Both the position numbers and the translations under genes were made by a program. This document shows positions 16,371 through 24,607 of a stretch of 64,000 bases of DNA, one piece after another. The DNA is taken from the NCBI RefSeq assembly GCF_014651035.1, contig NZ_BMWC01000006.1, positions 186,001 through 250,000 on the forward strand, written 5' to 3'. The notes below the pieces were generated by a model. It saw nothing but the letters and a program-made list of their open reading frames with translations, ran no database searches and was not told where the DNA came from. Each line of letters opens with the position of its first letter. Position 1 is the first letter of the stretch. The DNA comes from Streptomyces lomondensis (GTDB lineage Bacteria > Actinomycetota > Actinomycetes > Streptomycetales > Streptomycetaceae).

Positions 16371-16737
16371 GCGTACCCCTCGCCCATCGGTTAGTGCTCC
16401 TACGACCAGCTCACCCGGAACGGCGCACCGACCGCCCCACAGTGAAGAACGAGCGTGCGTCCCCAGCGGCACGAGCGGCCCGCCCGGAAAAGGCGACAAA
16501 GCCATTCACTGGCATTGTTGCGGCCGTGCCACCCTCACGGCAGCTTGATCCGCGAGGGTTCCGCTGTGGACTGCGCCACGTTGCGCGTCCTCCGGTTCTG
16601 CCGTACCACACCCACCCCAAAACAGGTGGGTTTTCCGGACATTGACCGACGAAGTGCCGGGCGTCCGCGTGCGGTGCAGCGATCGGCCAGCCTACCGCGC
16701 GCAGTACGACAACCCGATCACGGGGACGGCGGCGGGG
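16371..16737. other. 367-bp gap between cobL and cobT
   Basis: It should carry the cobT promoter (leftward). I looked for an adenosylcobalamin riboswitch and found no convincing B12 box. A T-tailed hairpin on the plus strand is at 16610-16634. No coding frame is supported. Confidence 0.5.
16610..16634 (+). terminator. Hairpin with T-tract on the plus strand
   Basis: ACCCACC (16610-16616), an 8-nt loop, GGTGGGT (16625-16631), then TTT. This is an intrinsic-terminator shape for rightward transcription, although the genes on both sides run leftward. It may stop antisense RNA, or act as a regulatory hairpin. Confidence 0.4.
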
Positions 16738-17955
16738 TCAGCCGGTGCGCCGGGGCAGCACGCCGCTGAGCAGGAACGCGACGCTCCGTTCTTTCTCCGT
16801 CCAGGCCCGGGTGTCGAGTTCGACGGACTGGAGCAGGGCGCACTCGACGCCGTAGCCGTGCTCCGTGAGGTCGCGGCCGATGAGTTCGGCGGCGTCGCGG
16901 GTCGCGGCGTGCGTGACGATGCGCTGCGGGCGGCGGTCGGCGACCGCCGTGACGACGGCCGCTCCCCCGCCGCCCACGCGGACGACGTCCGGTTCGGGGA
17001 GGTTCTCCAGGACGTGCGGGGCGGTGCCGTGGACGATCTGGAGCTGGACGCCGAGGCGGCGGGCGGTCGCGTCGGTGCGGGCGCAGGCGGCGCGGTCGCT
17101 GTCGACGGCGATGACGGCGGCGCCGGCGCGCGCGGCCTCGACGGCGAAGGCGCCGCTGCCGCAGCCGATGTCCCACACGAGGTCGCCGACGCGCGGTCCG
17201 AGGCGGGCGAGTTGGGAGGCGCGCAGCAGCTGGGTCTCGCCCTCGCCGAGGTCGCCGTACACCTCGGCGGGCAGGGACCAGCCGCGCGGTCCGGCGGACG
17301 GGTCGCGGCCGGAGATCCAGCCGCCGTTCTCCCCCGCGGTGCCGGGTCCGGCGGGGCCGCCGAGGACGATGACGACGTTCGGGTCGCGCCAGGTGTGGTC
17401 GGCGGCCTTGTCGGAGGTGACGACGCTGACCCGCTCGCGTTCGGTGCCGAGTTCCTCGCAGATGACGAAGGAGCGGTGGACTCCTTCGAGGAGCAGGCCG
17501 AGTTCGGCGGGGCCGGCGCCGGGTGAGGTGAGGACGGCCACCTTGGTGTGGGCTCGGCATACGTTGACCGCGCGCCGCAGGGTGCGGCGGTGTGCGACGA
17601 CCACTTGTGCGTCGTCCCAGGGCATGCCGGCGCGGGCGAAGGCGGCGGCGACGGAGGAGACCGCGGGGACGACCTCGACCTCGAGGCCGAACTCGGGGGC
17701 GCGCAGGGTCCGTACGACGCCGAAGAAACCGGGGTCGCCGTCGGCGAGCACGACGGCCGTGCCGCGGTGGGCGGCGATGCGGCGGGCGGCGAGGGCGACG
17801 CTGCCGAGGCGGATGCGCTCGGCGCCGGCGGGAACCTCGGGGAGCGCGAGGTGGTGGGCGGCACCTGCCACGAGCGTCGCGGCGCCCAGGGCGGCGCTCG
17901 CCGTGGCGGTCAGCGGCGAACCGTCCCAGCCGATCACCGTGACCCGGTCGGCCAT
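16738..17955 (-). CDS. cobL: Precorrin-6Y C5,15-methyltransferase (decarboxylating), CbiE-CbiT fusion
   Basis: A 405-residue cobalamin enzyme with two modules. Residues 1 to about 210 are a CbiE-type tetrapyrrole methylase (VTVIGWDGSPL, VVLADGDPGFFGVV, VPAVSSVAAAFARAGMPW, PNVVIVLGG). Residues about 220-405 are a CbiT-type Rossmann methyltransferase with SAM motif VWDIGCGSGAFAVEAA (260-275). CobL methylates C5 and C15 of precorrin-6B and decarboxylates the C12 acetate. Other corrin-ring genes are not in this window. It is separated from cobT by 367 bp, so it may be transcribed separately. Confidence 0.9.
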   Translation of the reverse strand: MADRVTVIGWDGSPLTATASAALGAATLVAGAAHHLALPEVPAGAERIRLGSVALAARRIAAHRGTAVVLADGDPGFFGVVRTLRAPEFGLEVEVVPAVSSVAAAFARAGMPWDDAQVVVAHRRTLRRAVNVCRAHTKVAVLTSPGAGPAELGLLLEGVHRSFVICEELGTERERVSVVTSDKAADHTWRDPNVVIVLGGPAGPGTAGENGGWISGRDPSAGPRGWSLPAEVYGDLGEGETQLLRASQLARLGPRVGDLVWDIGCGSGAFAVEAARAGAAVIAVDSDRAACARTDATARRLGVQLQIVHGTAPHVLENLPEPDVVRVGGGGAAVVTAVADRRPQRIVTHAATRDAAELIGRDLTEHGYGVECALLQSVELDTRAWTEKERSVAFLLSGVLPRRTG

Positions 17956-18100
17956 CGTCGTCAGTCTCCAGGGGTTTTCGCAGGTCGTCTGCGTGTCGTT
18001 GCGGGGAACCGCCGGTGGGCGGGCTCCGTGAGGGTACCCGGTGGAGGTGCCGGAGGGGGCGCCGGTGTCGTCGTCGCCGTCTTCCTCCGGGTGGTTCCGG

Positions 18101-18733
18101 TCAGTTCCAGTCGCCGAAGGAGGTGAAGCCGCCGGGCAGCTGGTCGCCGACGCCTTCCAGGTCCTCGGGGAGCAGGCTCCAGACGATCAGGTCGGTGCGG
18201 ACCTCGGTCCACTCGTCGTTGTCCGTCCGGGTCCGCGCTATCCAGGCGCCGCGCAGGACCCCCTCGCTGATACAGCCGATCTTCTGGGCGACCTGCTGGG
18301 AGGCGGTGTTGTCGGCCGCGGTGCGCAGTTCGAGGCGCTCGAACTTCTGGTCGTTGAAGAGCCACTGGGCGGTGATGAGGGCGGCCTCGGAGGCGTAGCC
18401 CTCGCCGCGGGCCCAGGGGGCGATGACGTAGGAGATCTCGCTGGAGCGGACCCGCCAGTCGGTGTTCTTGAGGTGGATGATGCCGACGAGGCGCTGGGTG
18501 AGGAACTCGGTGACGGCGAAGACGATGCCGCGGCCCTCGGCCCGTTCGGCGGGGGCCTGTTCGGTGATCCAGGCGCGGGCGTGGGCCTCGGTGTAGGGGT
18601 GCGGGACGGTGGTCCACGCGGTGACGAGCTCGTCGTTCATCATGTCGGCGAACGCCTGGATGTCCGGCTCCTCGAAGGGGCGCAGGACCAACCGCTCCGT
18701 GCTGATGGAGACGTTGGGGAAGGTGCTCGTCAT
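18101..18733 (-). CDS. RimJ/RimL-type GNAT N-acetyltransferase
   Basis: The 210-residue protein begins TSTFPNVSISTERLVLRPFEEPDI, the typical RimJ/RimL opening, and has the acetyl-CoA region SYVIAPWARGEGYASEAALI and the later LRTAADNTASQQVAQKIGC. Such enzymes acetylate N-terminal amines of ribosomal proteins or small amines; the substrate here is unknown. ATG 18733 has GGAG upstream; the open frame continues but without a site. The metQ terminator lies upstream, so it has its own promoter. Confidence 0.85.
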   Translation of the reverse strand: MTSTFPNVSISTERLVLRPFEEPDIQAFADMMNDELVTAWTTVPHPYTEAHARAWITEQAPAERAEGRGIVFAVTEFLTQRLVGIIHLKNTDWRVRSSEISYVIAPWARGEGYASEAALITAQWLFNDQKFERLELRTAADNTASQQVAQKIGCISEGVLRGAWIARTRTDNDEWTEVRTDLIVWSLLPEDLEGVGDQLPGGFTSFGDWN

Positions 18734-18812
18734 GCGCCGCTCCGTTACCTTCGGTGAACCTTCAGGGCCTGCTGAACTGCCCAGCATGCAGCATGAAAGC
18801 ACTGATCCGCAC

Positions 18813-18850
18813 CACGGGGTCCTCCCCACCGGGTGAGGGAGGACCCCGTG
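18813..18850. terminator. Terminator of the metNIQ operon
   Basis: A perfect 14-bp stem (18813-18826 with 18837-18850) and 10-nt loop, 24 bp past the metQ stop codon. Confidence 0.85.
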
Positions 18851-18873
18851 CGTGACGGGTGCCGGAGGTGGGC

Positions 18874-19692
18874 TCAGAAGGAGGCGAGCACGGAGCCGGC
18901 GTACTTGTCCTGGATGAACTTCTTCACCTCGGGCGAGGTGAGGAGCTTGGCGAGCTTCTTCACGCGCGGGTCGTCCTCGTTGCCCTTCTTCACGGCGAGG
19001 AAGTTGCCGTAGGGGTTGTCCTTCGGGGACTCCAGGACGAGGGCGTCCTTGGACGGCTTGAGGTCGGACTCGATGGCGTAGTTGCCGTTGACGACGGCGG
19101 CGTCCACGTCGTCGAGGGAGCGCGGGGTCTGGGCCGCCTCCAGTTCCTTGAACTTGAGGTTCTTGGGGTTCTTGGTGATGTCGGAGGGGGTCGCCTCGTT
19201 GCCGACGCCGTCCTTGAGGGTGATGAGCCCGTTCGCGGCGAGGAGCTTGAGGGCGCGGGCCTCGTTGACGGTGTCGTTGGGGATGGCGACGGTCGCACCG
19301 CTCTTCAGGTCGTCGGCCTTCTTGACCTTGTGGGAGTAGAGGCCGAGCGGCTCCAGGTGAACCGTGACGACGGGCACGATGTCGGTGCCGTTCTTCTTGT
19401 TGAAGTCGTCGAGGTACGGCTGGTTCTGGAAGTAGTTGGCGCCGACGGAGCCGTCCTGCGTCGCCGTGTTCGGCGTGACGTAGTCGGTGAACTCCTTGAC
19501 CTGGAGGTCCAGGCCCTCCTTCTTCGCCAGGTTGTCCTTGACGTAATCGAGGATCTCGGCGTGCGGGACGGGGCTGGCGGCGACGATCAGGGGTCCGTCG
19601 GTGGAGGAGCTGCCGGCGCCGCAGGCGGTGAGCCCGAGGGTGAGGGCTCCGGCGGCGAGGACGGCGGTGGTGATCTTGGCGGTGTTACGCAC
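18874..19692 (-). CDS. metQ: Methionine ABC transporter substrate-binding lipoprotein
   Basis: A 272-residue NlpA-family lipoprotein. The signal peptide ends in lipobox LTAC with Cys24. The mature protein shows family segments SPVPHAEILDYV, DYVTPNTATQDGSVGANYFQNQPYLDDF, VHLEPLGLYSHKVK, VAIPNDTVNEARAL and NPYGNFLAVKKGNEDD. It should capture methionine outside the membrane and deliver it to MetI-MetN. It follows metI after 62 bp, and its product is normally needed in excess over the membrane parts. Confidence 0.92.
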   Translation of the reverse strand: MRNTAKITTAVLAAGALTLGLTACGAGSSSTDGPLIVAASPVPHAEILDYVKDNLAKKEGLDLQVKEFTDYVTPNTATQDGSVGANYFQNQPYLDDFNKKNGTDIVPVVTVHLEPLGLYSHKVKKADDLKSGATVAIPNDTVNEARALKLLAANGLITLKDGVGNEATPSDITKNPKNLKFKELEAAQTPRSLDDVDAAVVNGNYAIESDLKPSKDALVLESPKDNPYGNFLAVKKGNEDDPRVKKLAKLLTSPEVKKFIQDKYAGSVLASF

Positions 19693-19754
19693 GAAAAGTG
19701 CCTTTCCTTATGACCTTGCGAGTGGTGCGGCCCCGTTGTGGGTGGACGGGGAGT

Positions 19755-20462
19755 TCAGGAGGCGGCTTTGAGCAGCCGCAGTTTCGGGGCGGGTCCCGCG
19801 TGGGCGCCGCGGCGGTGCAGCGAGCGGGCCGCGTAGTCGCCGGCGAACTGGATGAGGGAGATGACGACGGCGAGGATCGCGACGGTGATCCACATCAGCC
19901 CGGTCTCGAAGCGCTGGTAGCCGTAGCGGATGGCGATGTCGCCGAGGCCGCCGGCGCCGACCGTGCCCGCCATCGCGGAGTAGCCGATGAGGGCGACGAC
20001 CGTGGTCGTGGTGCTGGAGATCAGCGACGGCAGGGACTCGGGGACGAGCACCTTGCGCACGACGGTCCAGGTGTTGCCGCCCATGGCCTGCACGGCCTCG
20101 ACGAGCCCGTGGTCCACTTCGCGGACGGCCGTCTCGACCAGGCGCGCGAAGAACGGGATGGCGCCGACGGCGAGCGGCACGATGGCCGCCTCGACGCCGA
20201 TGGTCGTGCCGGTGATCCAGCGGGTGAAGGTCATCAGGGCGACCATCAGGATGATGAACGGCAGGGAGCGGGCGATATTCACCACCTGCCCGATGACCTT
20301 GTTGGCGACGAGGTTCTGCAGGAGGCCGCCACGGTCGGTGAGGACCAGCAGGATGCCGAGCGGGAGTCCGCCGACGACGGCGATGAGCGTGGACCAGCCG
20401 ACCATGTAGAGCGTATCCCAACACGCCTGCTCCAGCAGGGGCTGCATCTCGGACCAGGTCAC
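19755..20462 (-). CDS. metI: Methionine ABC transporter permease
   Basis: A 235-residue MetI-type permease with about five TM helices and the EAA loop VEAVQAMGGNTWTVVRKVLVPESLPSL, which contacts MetN. GTG 20462 overlaps the metN stop codon (GTGA), so it is translationally coupled; a much longer open frame upstream is ignored for that reason. TFTRWITGTTIG and YSAMAGTVGAGGLGDIAIRYGYQRF are family-typical. Confidence 0.92.
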   Translation of the reverse strand: MTWSEMQPLLEQACWDTLYMVGWSTLIAVVGGLPLGILLVLTDRGGLLQNLVANKVIGQVVNIARSLPFIILMVALMTFTRWITGTTIGVEAAIVPLAVGAIPFFARLVETAVREVDHGLVEAVQAMGGNTWTVVRKVLVPESLPSLISSTTTTVVALIGYSAMAGTVGAGGLGDIAIRYGYQRFETGLMWITVAILAVVISLIQFAGDYAARSLHRRGAHAGPAPKLRLLKAAS

Positions 20463-21508
20463 TTGGCACCTTCCTTCACCAGGACGGACTCGTGGCCGAG
20501 GACGTCGATCTGGAGGCCCTGTTCGCGCAGGAAGCCGATCGGCACGACGTTGTCCTCGTAGCGGCCGGGCAGTTCGATGCGCATCCGGCCGACCTGGAGG
20601 CCGCCGACGGTGTCGATGGCCGCGCCGAGGATCGATATGTCGATGTTGTAGGTGCGGGCGAGCTGCGAGATGACGGGCTGGGTGGCGCTCTCGCCCTGGA
20701 AGGTGACGTCGACGACGGTGCGGTCCTCGCCGGAGGCCTCGCCGTCGAGCGGGAACAGCGCGGCGGCCAGTTCGGAGCCGGGGGTGGCCAGGAGTTCGCT
20801 GACCGTGCCCGACTCGACGATGCGGCCGTTCTCCATGAGCGCGGCCGAGTCGCAGACCGACTTCACGACGTCCATCTCGTGCGTGATGAGCAGGACGGTC
20901 AGGCCGAGTTGCCGGTTCAGGTCGCGCAGCAGCGCGAGGATCGAGCGGGTGGTCTCCGGGTCGAGGGCGCTGGTGGCCTCGTCGGACAGCAGCACCTTGG
21001 GGTCGCCGGCCAGGGCGCGGGCGATGCCGACGCGCTGCTTCTGACCGCCGGAGAGCTGCGCCGGGTAGGCCCCCGCCTTGTCGGCGAGGCCGACCAGGTC
21101 GAGCAGCTCCAGCGCCTTGCGGGAGCGTTCCTTCCCGGACTTGCCGAGGATCTCCAGCGGCAGTTCGACGTTGTCCTGGACGGTCCGGGAGGACAGCAGG
21201 TTGAAGTGCTGGAAGACCATGCCGATTCGGCTGCGCGCCTGCCGCAGTTCCTTTCCGGCGCGCGGGCCGCGGCCGGCCAGGGCGGTGAGGTCCTGCCCGG
21301 CGACGGTCACGGTGCCGGAGGTGGGGCGTTCCAGGAGGTTGACGCAGCGGATGAGGGAGGACTTGCCGGCGCCGGACTGGCCGATGACGCCGTACACCTC
21401 GCCTTCGCGGACGTGCAGGTCGACGCCGTCCAGGGCGGTGACCTCGCGGCCGCGTGAGCGGTAGACCTTGGTCAGGCCCGTTGTGGTGATCACGTGGGTT
21501 TCCGTCAC
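20459..21508 (-). CDS. metN: Methionine ABC transporter ATP-binding protein
   Basis: The protein has Walker A GQSGAGKSS, signature LSGGQKQRV, Walker B KVLLSDEATSALDPET and the switch histidine in LLITHEMDVV. The C-terminal domain (about the last 100 residues: PVISQLARTYNIDISILGAAIDTVGGLQVGRMRIEL) is the NIL/ACT domain that binds methionine for trans-inhibition. Start is uncertain: GTG 21508 has no Shine-Dalgarno sequence, and GTG 21493 (VITTTGLTKVY) has a weak one. It is the first transporter gene, 190 nt after the upstream ORF at 21698-21787. Confidence 0.9.
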   Translation of the reverse strand: MTETHVITTTGLTKVYRSRGREVTALDGVDLHVREGEVYGVIGQSGAGKSSLIRCVNLLERPTSGTVTVAGQDLTALAGRGPRAGKELRQARSRIGMVFQHFNLLSSRTVQDNVELPLEILGKSGKERSRKALELLDLVGLADKAGAYPAQLSGGQKQRVGIARALAGDPKVLLSDEATSALDPETTRSILALLRDLNRQLGLTVLLITHEMDVVKSVCDSAALMENGRIVESGTVSELLATPGSELAAALFPLDGEASGEDRTVVDVTFQGESATQPVISQLARTYNIDISILGAAIDTVGGLQVGRMRIELPGRYEDNVVPIGFLREQGLQIDVLGHESVLVKEGAK

Positions 21509-21869
21509 TGTCGAGTGCGCGGGCGTGGGTGTGCCCGGACACAGGGGCATTCGTTCAGGGACGCGACACGGTTCTCGCTGGGCGTGGAACCGGGAGAACA
21601 TGTGCGCGGGCGGCGTGCGTCACGCACCGCTCAGGGCGTGCGGACATGCCGCGGTCTCGCTTCGGGGCGCGAGCTCAGGGGGTGGTGCGGGGGCCCTCTA
21701 GAAGGCGCACATTCGAGGACACATACAACGAGCACCGGGCGTCAGGGTCGCCTCGGTCGCGGGGATGCGGTCGCTCGTCGTGGTCATGCCGTCAGTAAAA
21801 CATGCGTACGGTCCTGACAGGCCGCCGCTGTCCGGATGCTGGACAGTGGTGGACAGGGGTCGGGGTCCG
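21509..21869 (-). promoter_or_regulatory. metNIQ leader region
   Basis: The 361-bp gap between the HAD gene and metN holds a 29-codon ORF ending in Met and Cys codons (21698-21787). After its stop come GC-rich hairpin-forming segments, such as GCGGTGCG-TGA-CGCACGCCGC and a spaced GTTCTC/GAGAAC pair, on the minus strand. No SAM riboswitch consensus is recognised. The organisation fits translation-dependent attenuation. Confidence 0.45.
21698..21787 (-). CDS. Putative 29-aa Met/Cys leader peptide upstream of metN
   Basis: ATG 21787 opens MTTTSDRIPATEATLTPGA and ends RCMCPRMCAF at TAG 21698. The last third holds three Cys and two Met codons within seven positions, whereas the rest has none except the start. 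It lies in the leader of a methionine-import operon, so ribosome stalling at these codons under Met or Cys shortage could control metNIQ. There is no clear ribosome site, so translation may be leaderless. Inferred from codon content and position only. Confidence 0.5.
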   Translation of the reverse strand: MTTTSDRIPATEATLTPGARCMCPRMCAF

Positions 21870-22520
21870 TCAGCCGCGGAGGGAGACCTCCACGCCCCGT
21901 TCGGTGACCAGTGCGGACAGGGCCGACAGGTCCTGGACCACCAGATCGGCGTGGAGTTCGTGGGCCTGGTGGGTTGTGGTCAACGCCACGGTGGTCATGC
22001 CGGCGGCGCGGCCGGCCGTGAGGCCCGCGGGGGCGTCCTCGAAGACGACGCAGTGGGCGGGGTCGACACCGAGCGACCGGGCGGCGAGCAGGTAGGGCTC
22101 GGGGTCGGGCTTGCCGCGGGTGATGTCGTCGGCGGCGACGAGCGTCTTGGGCAGGATGCCGACGGCGTCGAGCCGGGCCTCGGCGAGCCGCCGGGTGGCG
22201 GAGGTGACGACGGCCCAGCGGTCGGCCGGCAGGGAGTCGAGGAACGCGCGGGTCCCCGGCAGCAGGTGCACGCCGCCGTTGGGCACGTCCGCCACCTCCA
22301 GGTCCTCGATCCGCGCGACGGCCTCCGGCACGACGTCGGCGGGCAGCAGGTCGGCGGCTATCTCGGCGGCCGGCCGGCCGTGCAGCTCGATCCGCGCGAA
22401 CTCCTCGGCCCTGATCCCGTACTCCGCGGCCCACCGCGTCCAGCAGCGGTCCACCGAGGCGAGGGAGGAGACGAGGGTTCCGTCGTTGTCGAACAGCAGG
22501 GCCTGCGCGTGGATCTTCAT
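21870..22520 (-). CDS. HAD-superfamily phosphatase (beta-phosphoglucomutase-like)
   Basis: A 216-residue HAD hydrolase, subfamily IA with an alpha-helical cap. Motif I is LLFDNDGTL (Asp11, Asp13), motif II VVTSATRR, motif III lysine in ITRGKPDPEPYLLAA, motif IV VVFEDAPAGLTAG. It removes phosphate from a small sugar phosphate or similar compound; the sequence resembles sugar-phosphate phosphatases such as those acting on 2-deoxyglucose-6-P. ATG 22520 begins MKIHAQALLFD; the longer open frame upstream is antisense to the next gene. Confidence 0.87.
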   Translation of the reverse strand: MKIHAQALLFDNDGTLVSSLASVDRCWTRWAAEYGIRAEEFARIELHGRPAAEIAADLLPADVVPEAVARIEDLEVADVPNGGVHLLPGTRAFLDSLPADRWAVVTSATRRLAEARLDAVGILPKTLVAADDITRGKPDPEPYLLAARSLGVDPAHCVVFEDAPAGLTAGRAAGMTTVALTTTHQAHELHADLVVQDLSALSALVTERGVEVSLRG

Positions 22521-22589
22521 GCCCTCGACCCTACGGTGCAGGCCAGGGGCGGAGGCATCGGGCCTTTTCGGCCGTAATAAGGTCGCAGC

Positions 22590-22949
22590 ATGCTTGCTGC
22601 CCTGACGCTGGTGACCGGCGTCTCCGCGCTGCTGCTCGCCGCCTGGTGCGGCTGGGCGGCCTACCGTGACCAGCCGACGAAGGACTGGCACTTCATCGGG
22701 ATGGCCGTGGTCACGCTGCTGACGCTGATCCAGCTCGTGGTGGGGATCGTGCTGCTGGCGCGGGGCGAGAAGCCGGAGCAGGGCACGACGATCTTCGTGG
22801 CGTATCTGCTGGGGGCGTTCGCGTGCGTCCCGGCGGCCGGGTTCATGTCGCTGGCCGAGCGGACCCGGTGGGGCTCGGTGACGGTCGCCGCCGGCGGAGT
22901 GGTGCTGGCGGTGCTGGAGGTGCGGCTCTATGACATCTGGGGAGGCTGA
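22590..22949 (+). CDS. Four-TM membrane protein (119 aa)
   Basis: The protein has hydrophobic helices near residues 2-24, 35-57, 68-88 and 93-112, short loops and no enzymatic motif. It overlaps or abuts the next membrane protein gene (GTG 22951), and the two are probably co-transcribed. Function unknown; the size and layout resemble small four-helix Streptomyces integral membrane proteins. Confidence 0.8.
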   Translation: MLAALTLVTGVSALLLAAWCGWAAYRDQPTKDWHFIGMAVVTLLTLIQLVVGIVLLARGEKPEQGTTIFVAYLLGAFACVPAAGFMSLAERTRWGSVTVAAGGVVLAVLEVRLYDIWGG

Positions 22950-22950
22950 G

Positions 22951-23358
22951 GTGAGCCGGCGGCGGCTGACCAGTGGGCCGGGCACGCTGCTGGTGTGGCT
23001 GTACGGCGTGATGGTCGTCGGGGCGGTGTCGCGGTCCGCGTATCAGATCGCGACGGAGTTCGACCGGGCGCCGCTCGCGTACGCGCTGTCGGCCGTGGCC
23101 GGTGTCGTGTACGGGTTCATCACGTACTCGCTGGTGCGGGGTGGGGAGACGGCGCGCAAGGTCGCACTGGCGTGCTGTGTCGCGGAGTTGGTGGGTGTGC
23201 TGACGGTGGGGACGTGGACGCTGGTGGAGCCGTCGGCCTTCCCGGACGCGACCGTGTGGTCCGACTTCGGGATGGGCTACCTCTTCATTCCCGTGCTCCT
23301 GCCTCTGACGGCCATCTACTGGCTGCGCAAGGGTGCGCCTCGGGAGGATGCCGCCTGA
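22951..23358 (+). CDS. Four-TM membrane protein (135 aa)
   Basis: GTG 22951 is chosen because GGGGAGG lies just upstream, inside the end of the preceding gene; an ATG at 22930 lacks such a site. Four TM helices are visible (LLVWLYGVMVVGAVSRSAY, PLAYALSAVAGVVYGFITY, VALACCVAELVGVLTVGTW, MGYLFIPVLLPLTAIYWL). It starts 1 bp after the upstream gene stop, so the pair is an operon. No function recognised. Confidence 0.8.
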   Translation: MSRRRLTSGPGTLLVWLYGVMVVGAVSRSAYQIATEFDRAPLAYALSAVAGVVYGFITYSLVRGGETARKVALACCVAELVGVLTVGTWTLVEPSAFPDATVWSDFGMGYLFIPVLLPLTAIYWLRKGAPREDAA

Positions 23359-23394
23359 GGTTCGTCAGGCGGCCGCGGGCCACGTGTGGCTGAT

Positions 23395-23414
23395 CGCGCA
23401 GTTCCCCGCGCCCC
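23395..23414 (-). repeat. Dispersed 20-bp element, copy 1
   Basis: GGGGCGCGGGGAACTGCGCG on the minus strand, between two convergent genes. Same element as at 36176, 43642, 60627 and 61747. Confidence 0.9.
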
Positions 23415-23426
23415 TGAAGGGCGAGA

Positions 23427-23924
23427 TCAAGCCGTCGCTGCGTACGTTCCGGCCGGCTTCTCCAGGACGATCATGGGGATGCCGTCCGCGCCCTGGGACG
23501 TGCCCACCGTCTCGTAGCCCACCTTGCGGTAGAGGCGGAGGTTGCCCTCGCTGCGGTGGCCCGTGTGCAGGCGGAAGCGGGTCGCGCCGTGCTGGTCGGC
23601 CAGGGCCGATTCGGCTGCTCGCAGGAGGCGGGCGCCGATGCCGTGGCCCTGGAGGCGGGGGTGGACGCAGAGCTTGCCGATCGCGGCGGCGCCGTCCTCG
23701 GTGACCGAGCCGCGGACCGAGCCGACGACCTCCTCGCCGAGCCTGGCCACGAAGACGCAGTCCCGGGCGACCTCCTCGCGGACCGAGTCGAGGGTTTGGA
23801 CGAGCGGGTCGATGCGGTAGTTCCCGTACAGCGCCGCCTCCGGCTGGAAGCACAGGTACTGCAACCTGAAGATCTGCTCCGCGTCCTGCTCGGTCGCCGC
23901 AGAGATGGTCACGCTCATGCCCAT
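23427..23924 (-). CDS. GNAT N-acetyltransferase
   Basis: The 165-residue protein shows a canonical GNAT acetyl-CoA site, GKLCVHPRLQGHGIGARLLRAAE, and the terminal strand-turn RLHTGHRSEGNLRLYRKVGYETVGTS. ATG 23924 lies 9 nt after GGAGG; ATG 23918 and an upstream GTG are alternatives. Substrate unknown. It faces the two small membrane-protein genes convergently, with a dispersed repeat between them. Confidence 0.85.
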   Translation of the reverse strand: MGMSVTISAATEQDAEQIFRLQYLCFQPEAALYGNYRIDPLVQTLDSVREEVARDCVFVARLGEEVVGSVRGSVTEDGAAAIGKLCVHPRLQGHGIGARLLRAAESALADQHGATRFRLHTGHRSEGNLRLYRKVGYETVGTSQGADGIPMIVLEKPAGTYAATA

Positions 23925-23981
23925 GTGCGCACGCCTCCCGCTCATCTGATCACCTGTCGTTCCTCACTCCTATCCCCCTCC

Positions 23982-24476
23982 TCAGCGGGCCGCAACCTCC
24001 GGTGTGAGTAATCTGCGGAGACATCCCAGACATCTGGAACGTTCCGGACCAAGGCTCCCCTGTGAGATACCCAACTCCCCTGCGATTTCCCGGTATGTCA
24101 GGTCCTGCGGAGACAGCAGGGCCTCCATCAGCCGGGGGCAGCGGCCCGGGAGGCGGCGGACGGCCTCGCGCAGGGCGCGACCGCGGGCGGCGGCGAGGGC
24201 GAGCTGCTCGGGGTCGTGGCCGCCGTCGTCGGCCGGTTCGACGGCGTACGGACGTTCGAGTCGGCTCGTACGGCGGGTGCGGCGCACCTCGGAGCGGACG
24301 GCCCGGCGGAGCCATTCCTGGGGGTCGGGCGGCGGGCCCTCGGCGTCGAGGTGCTCCAGCAGGCGGAGCCAGACCGCCTGCTCGAGGTCGCCCGGCTCGG
24401 TTCCGGCGGCATATGCCTCCGCGGACGCCTCGGCGGTGAGCAGCGGGCGCAGGGAGGTGAGCAGGTCGTGCGTCAT
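23982..24476 (-). CDS. Short ECF-type RNA polymerase sigma factor
   Basis: The 164-residue protein has a divergent region 2 (TEPGDLEQAVWLRLLEHLDAEGPPPDPQEWLRRAVRSEVRR) and a clear region 4 helix-turn-helix (LTYREIAGELGISQGSLGPERSRCLGCLRRLL), the pattern of an ECF sigma factor that contacts the -35 element. No anti-sigma gene is adjacent. It is transcribed leftward, 130 bp downstream of glpQ and beyond the glpQ hairpin, and about 60 bp from the GNAT gene. Its regulon is not visible. Confidence 0.8.
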   Translation of the reverse strand: MTHDLLTSLRPLLTAEASAEAYAAGTEPGDLEQAVWLRLLEHLDAEGPPPDPQEWLRRAVRSEVRRTRRTSRLERPYAVEPADDGGHDPEQLALAAARGRALREAVRRLPGRCPRLMEALLSPQDLTYREIAGELGISQGSLGPERSRCLGCLRRLLTPEVAAR

Positions 24477-24489
24477 ATGCGGAGCGACG

Positions 24490-24523
24490 CGGCCGCCCGG
24501 GCGGCGGGTTGCCCGGGCGGCCG
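24490..24523. terminator. Hairpin between glpQ and the sigma factor gene
   Basis: A perfect 13-bp stem (24490-24502 with 24511-24523) and 8-nt loop, downstream of glpQ. It overlaps the promoter area of the sigma-factor gene, whose start is 14 bp further on. Confidence 0.65.
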
Positions 24524-24607
24524 AAGCTCACTCGACCGAGGGGTGTGAGCTCACGTGTTGACGTTCACTTGTCGACGCTCGGCTGCAGCGCGGCGCCGCG
24601 CTGCCGC

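Noticed and set aside
13995..16394. 799-codon Gly/Arg-rich frame and a 362-codon Ala/Ser/Gly frame opposite cobT, resembling PE-PGRS proteins
   Set aside because: Both are complements of the Ala/Pro/Glu repeats of cobT; frame openness follows from the repeat composition.
16371..18100. Cobalamin riboswitch before cobT or cobL
   Set aside because: Both leader regions were read on the minus strand for the B12 box and flanking stems; only short, non-matching fragments were found. A covariance-model search would settle it.
21509..21869. SAM riboswitch in the metN leader
   Set aside because: No S-box or other SAM-riboswitch consensus could be recognised; the Met/Cys ORF gives a better explanation.
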